Below, piece by piece: positions 5,608-6,653 of a stretch of 6,653 nt of DNA. The stretch covers positions 1 through 6,653 of the forward strand of contig CAIYRJ010000145.1 in NCBI GenBank assembly GCA_903928615.1. The letters run 5' to 3'. Positions within the stretch are counted from its first letter, which is position 1. Every line of letters begins with the position of its first letter. The position numbers and the translations under genes were made by a program. The notes under the pieces were generated by a model. That model saw nothing but the letters and a program-made list of their open reading frames with translations, searched no databases and was not told the origin of the DNA. This DNA comes from an uncultured Actinomycetes bacterium (GTDB taxonomy: Bacteria > Actinomycetota > Thermoleophilia > Miltoncostaeales > Miltoncostaeaceae).

Positions 5608-5640
5608 GGCGCGTGCGATCCGGTTGGGCCGCCTGTCAGG
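5599..5640. repeat. Two direct copies of CCTGACAGGC between the peptidase gene and fumC
   Basis: GCCTGTCAGG occurs at 5599-5608 and 5631-5640 on the plus strand, 32 nt apart, about three helical turns. The inner nine bases CCTGTCAGG are palindromic around the central T. One copy covers the candidate fumC -35 region and the other covers the stop of the M20 gene. The arrangement would suit a pair of binding sites for a dimeric regulator, but two copies of a 10-mer could also be chance. Confidence 0.45.
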
Positions 5641-6653
5641 TGAGTTCGCCGAGCGCGCCGAGCATGCCCATGGCGCCCTTCACCCCGACATCGAGGTTCT
5701 CGAGGCGCATGTGCTCGTCGGGCGCGTGCAGGCCGTCGTCTGGCAGGCCGAACCCGCTCAGCACCACCGATGTGCCGCGGTCGGCCATCGCCGCCACCAC
5801 CGGGATGCTCCCCCCGATGCCCAGCGGCGTCACGGGAAGCCCCGTGCCCTCGGTGATACCCCGCATGGCCGCGGCGATCACCGGGTCCGCCGGGTCGAGC
5901 CTGCTCGAGCCGGCCACCCCGAGGCCCTCGATCTCGAGCTCGGCGCCCGCCGGGCAGGCCGCCTGCATCAGGTCGCGCATCACCTTTGCCAGGTGCTCCG
6001 CGTCGGCCCCCGGCGGGATGCGGCACGACACCGTGGCCTCGGCCACCGCCGGGATCACCGTGGCCACGAGCGATGGATCGCCGGCCCGCACCCCGTGCAC
6101 GTCCACCGACGGCAGCATCGTGGTGCGGCGGCGGTACTCCTCCACGGCGCGCGCATCGAGCGGCCTCCCGCCGGCCTGGGCGAGCAACTGGTCGCCCCCG
6201 GGCAGCGTGGCCCAGGCATCCACCTCGGCCGCGGACGGCTCGGGCGCGCCCTCCAGCAGTGGCGTCGGCGCGCGTCCCTCGCGCATCACCACGGCGTCGA
6301 GCACCTGCATCAGGGCATGGATCGAGTTGAGCGCTGCCCCGCCGTACATGCCGGAGTGCAGGTCGGCGTCGCCGCCGCGGACCCGCACGCGGAAGTACGC
6401 GAGGCCGCGCAGGCCCGTGCACACCGCCGGGCGCCCGGGGGCGATCATCGGCGAGTCGAAGATGACGGCCGCGCGCGCGGGATGCTCCTCGGCCGCGATG
6501 AAGTCGACGGCCGAGTGCCCGCCGCTCTCCTCCTCGCCGTCGATGAGGATGTGCGCGCGCACCGTGAGGCGCCCCTCCGCGCGCAGGCGCTGCAGCGCGA
6601 CGAGCAGCATGAACATGTTGCCCTTGTCGTCCGTGGCGCCCCGGGCGAACACC
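5636..6653 (-). CDS. M20-family metallopeptidase, probable dipeptidase (partial, N-terminus outside window)
   Basis: M20 enzymes are di-zinc hydrolases that cut dipeptides or acyl-amino acids. The visible 338 codons start inside the catalytic domain; about 100 N-terminal residues, including the first HxD metal motif, lie beyond the right edge. Counting from the first full codon (GTG at 6652), the metal-bridging Asp is D8 in RGATDDKG, the general base and metal Glu are E41 and E42 in DGEEESGG, the next ligand is D66 in FDSP, and the last is H309 in LHAPDE. The lid dimerisation domain holds DLHSGMYGG with H99, as in carnosinase-type members. The order RGATDDKG, DLHSGMYGG, VIPAVAEATVSCR, GIGGSIPVV points to the carnosinase/dipeptidase branch rather than DapE or ArgE, but the substrate cannot be told from sequence. 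The GTG at the window edge is not a real start. It lies 88 nt upstream of fumC in the same direction. Confidence 0.9.
   Translation of the reverse strand, partial: VFARGATDDKGNMFMLLVALQRLRAEGRLTVRAHILIDGEEESGGHSAVDFIAAEEHPARAAVIFDSPMIAPGRPAVCTGLRGLAYFRVRVRGGDADLHSGMYGGAALNSIHALMQVLDAVVMREGRAPTPLLEGAPEPSAAEVDAWATLPGGDQLLAQAGGRPLDARAVEEYRRRTTMLPSVDVHGVRAGDPSLVATVIPAVAEATVSCRIPPGADAEHLAKVMRDLMQAACPAGAELEIEGLGVAGSSRLDPADPVIAAAMRGITEGTGLPVTPLGIGGSIPVVAAMADRGTSVVLSGFGLPDDGLHAPDEHMRLENLDVGVKGAMGMLGALGELT

Noticed and set aside
5986..6330. Plus-strand open frame opposite the M20 peptidase
   Set aside because: Pro/Arg/Ala-rich antisense shadow without motifs or a ribosome site.

Overview
The window is very GC-rich, with strong G/C bias at third codon positions. 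It carries only housekeeping-type genes. The gene content and protein sequences (FumC close to the mycobacterial type, PanD with the actinobacterial [12 protein letters not shown] start, tsaE-tsaB behind a family 4 uracil-DNA glycosylase) suggest a high-GC actinobacterium, perhaps a deep-branching one such as Thermoleophilia. That placement is inferred from protein character, not from a marker gene or database match.

Layout from left to right. (1) Positions 1-1864, minus strand: an overlapping cluster read right to left, with family 4 uracil-DNA glycosylase, tsaE (ATPase) and tsaB, both of the tRNA t6A pathway, then the first codons of another gene (possibly rimI) that leaves the window at its left edge. 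(2) Positions 1865-2060: a divergent intergenic region with a plausible promoter for the pan genes and a hairpin-rich leader. (3) Positions 2061-4144, plus strand: the pantothenate operon panC-panD-panB. panC has no stop codon and reads in frame into panD, giving one 435-codon PanC-PanD frame, while panD keeps its own GTG start behind a strong Shine-Dalgarno sequence. (4) Positions 4145-4218: a 74-nt gap between convergent genes, almost filled by a 71-nt stem-loop with 19-bp perfect arms containing GTGTCAGGCAC. (5) Positions 4219-5547, minus strand: class II fumarase, about 22 residues shorter at the N-terminus than E. coli FumC. (6) Positions 5548-5635: an 88-nt gap with a 10-nt direct repeat and a possible fumC promoter. 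(7) Positions 5636-6653, minus strand: an M20-family metallopeptidase whose N-terminus lies beyond the right edge.

The pan genes cover most of vitamin B5 synthesis: PanB makes ketopantoate, PanD makes beta-alanine, and PanC joins pantoate to beta-alanine; the ketopantoate reductase step is not encoded here. TsaE and TsaB serve the t6A modification of tRNAs reading ANN codons. The glycosylase removes uracil from DNA and ends in a likely sliding-clamp-binding peptide. FumC belongs to the TCA cycle, and the peptidase probably cleaves dipeptides or related amides.

No mobile element, CRISPR array, phage gene, tRNA or rRNA was seen. The most unusual features are the panC-panD read-through frame with a retained internal start, the uncertain panB start (a GTG with a poor ribosome site versus an ATC with a good one), the GTGTCAGGCAC stem-loop, and the glycosylase tail.
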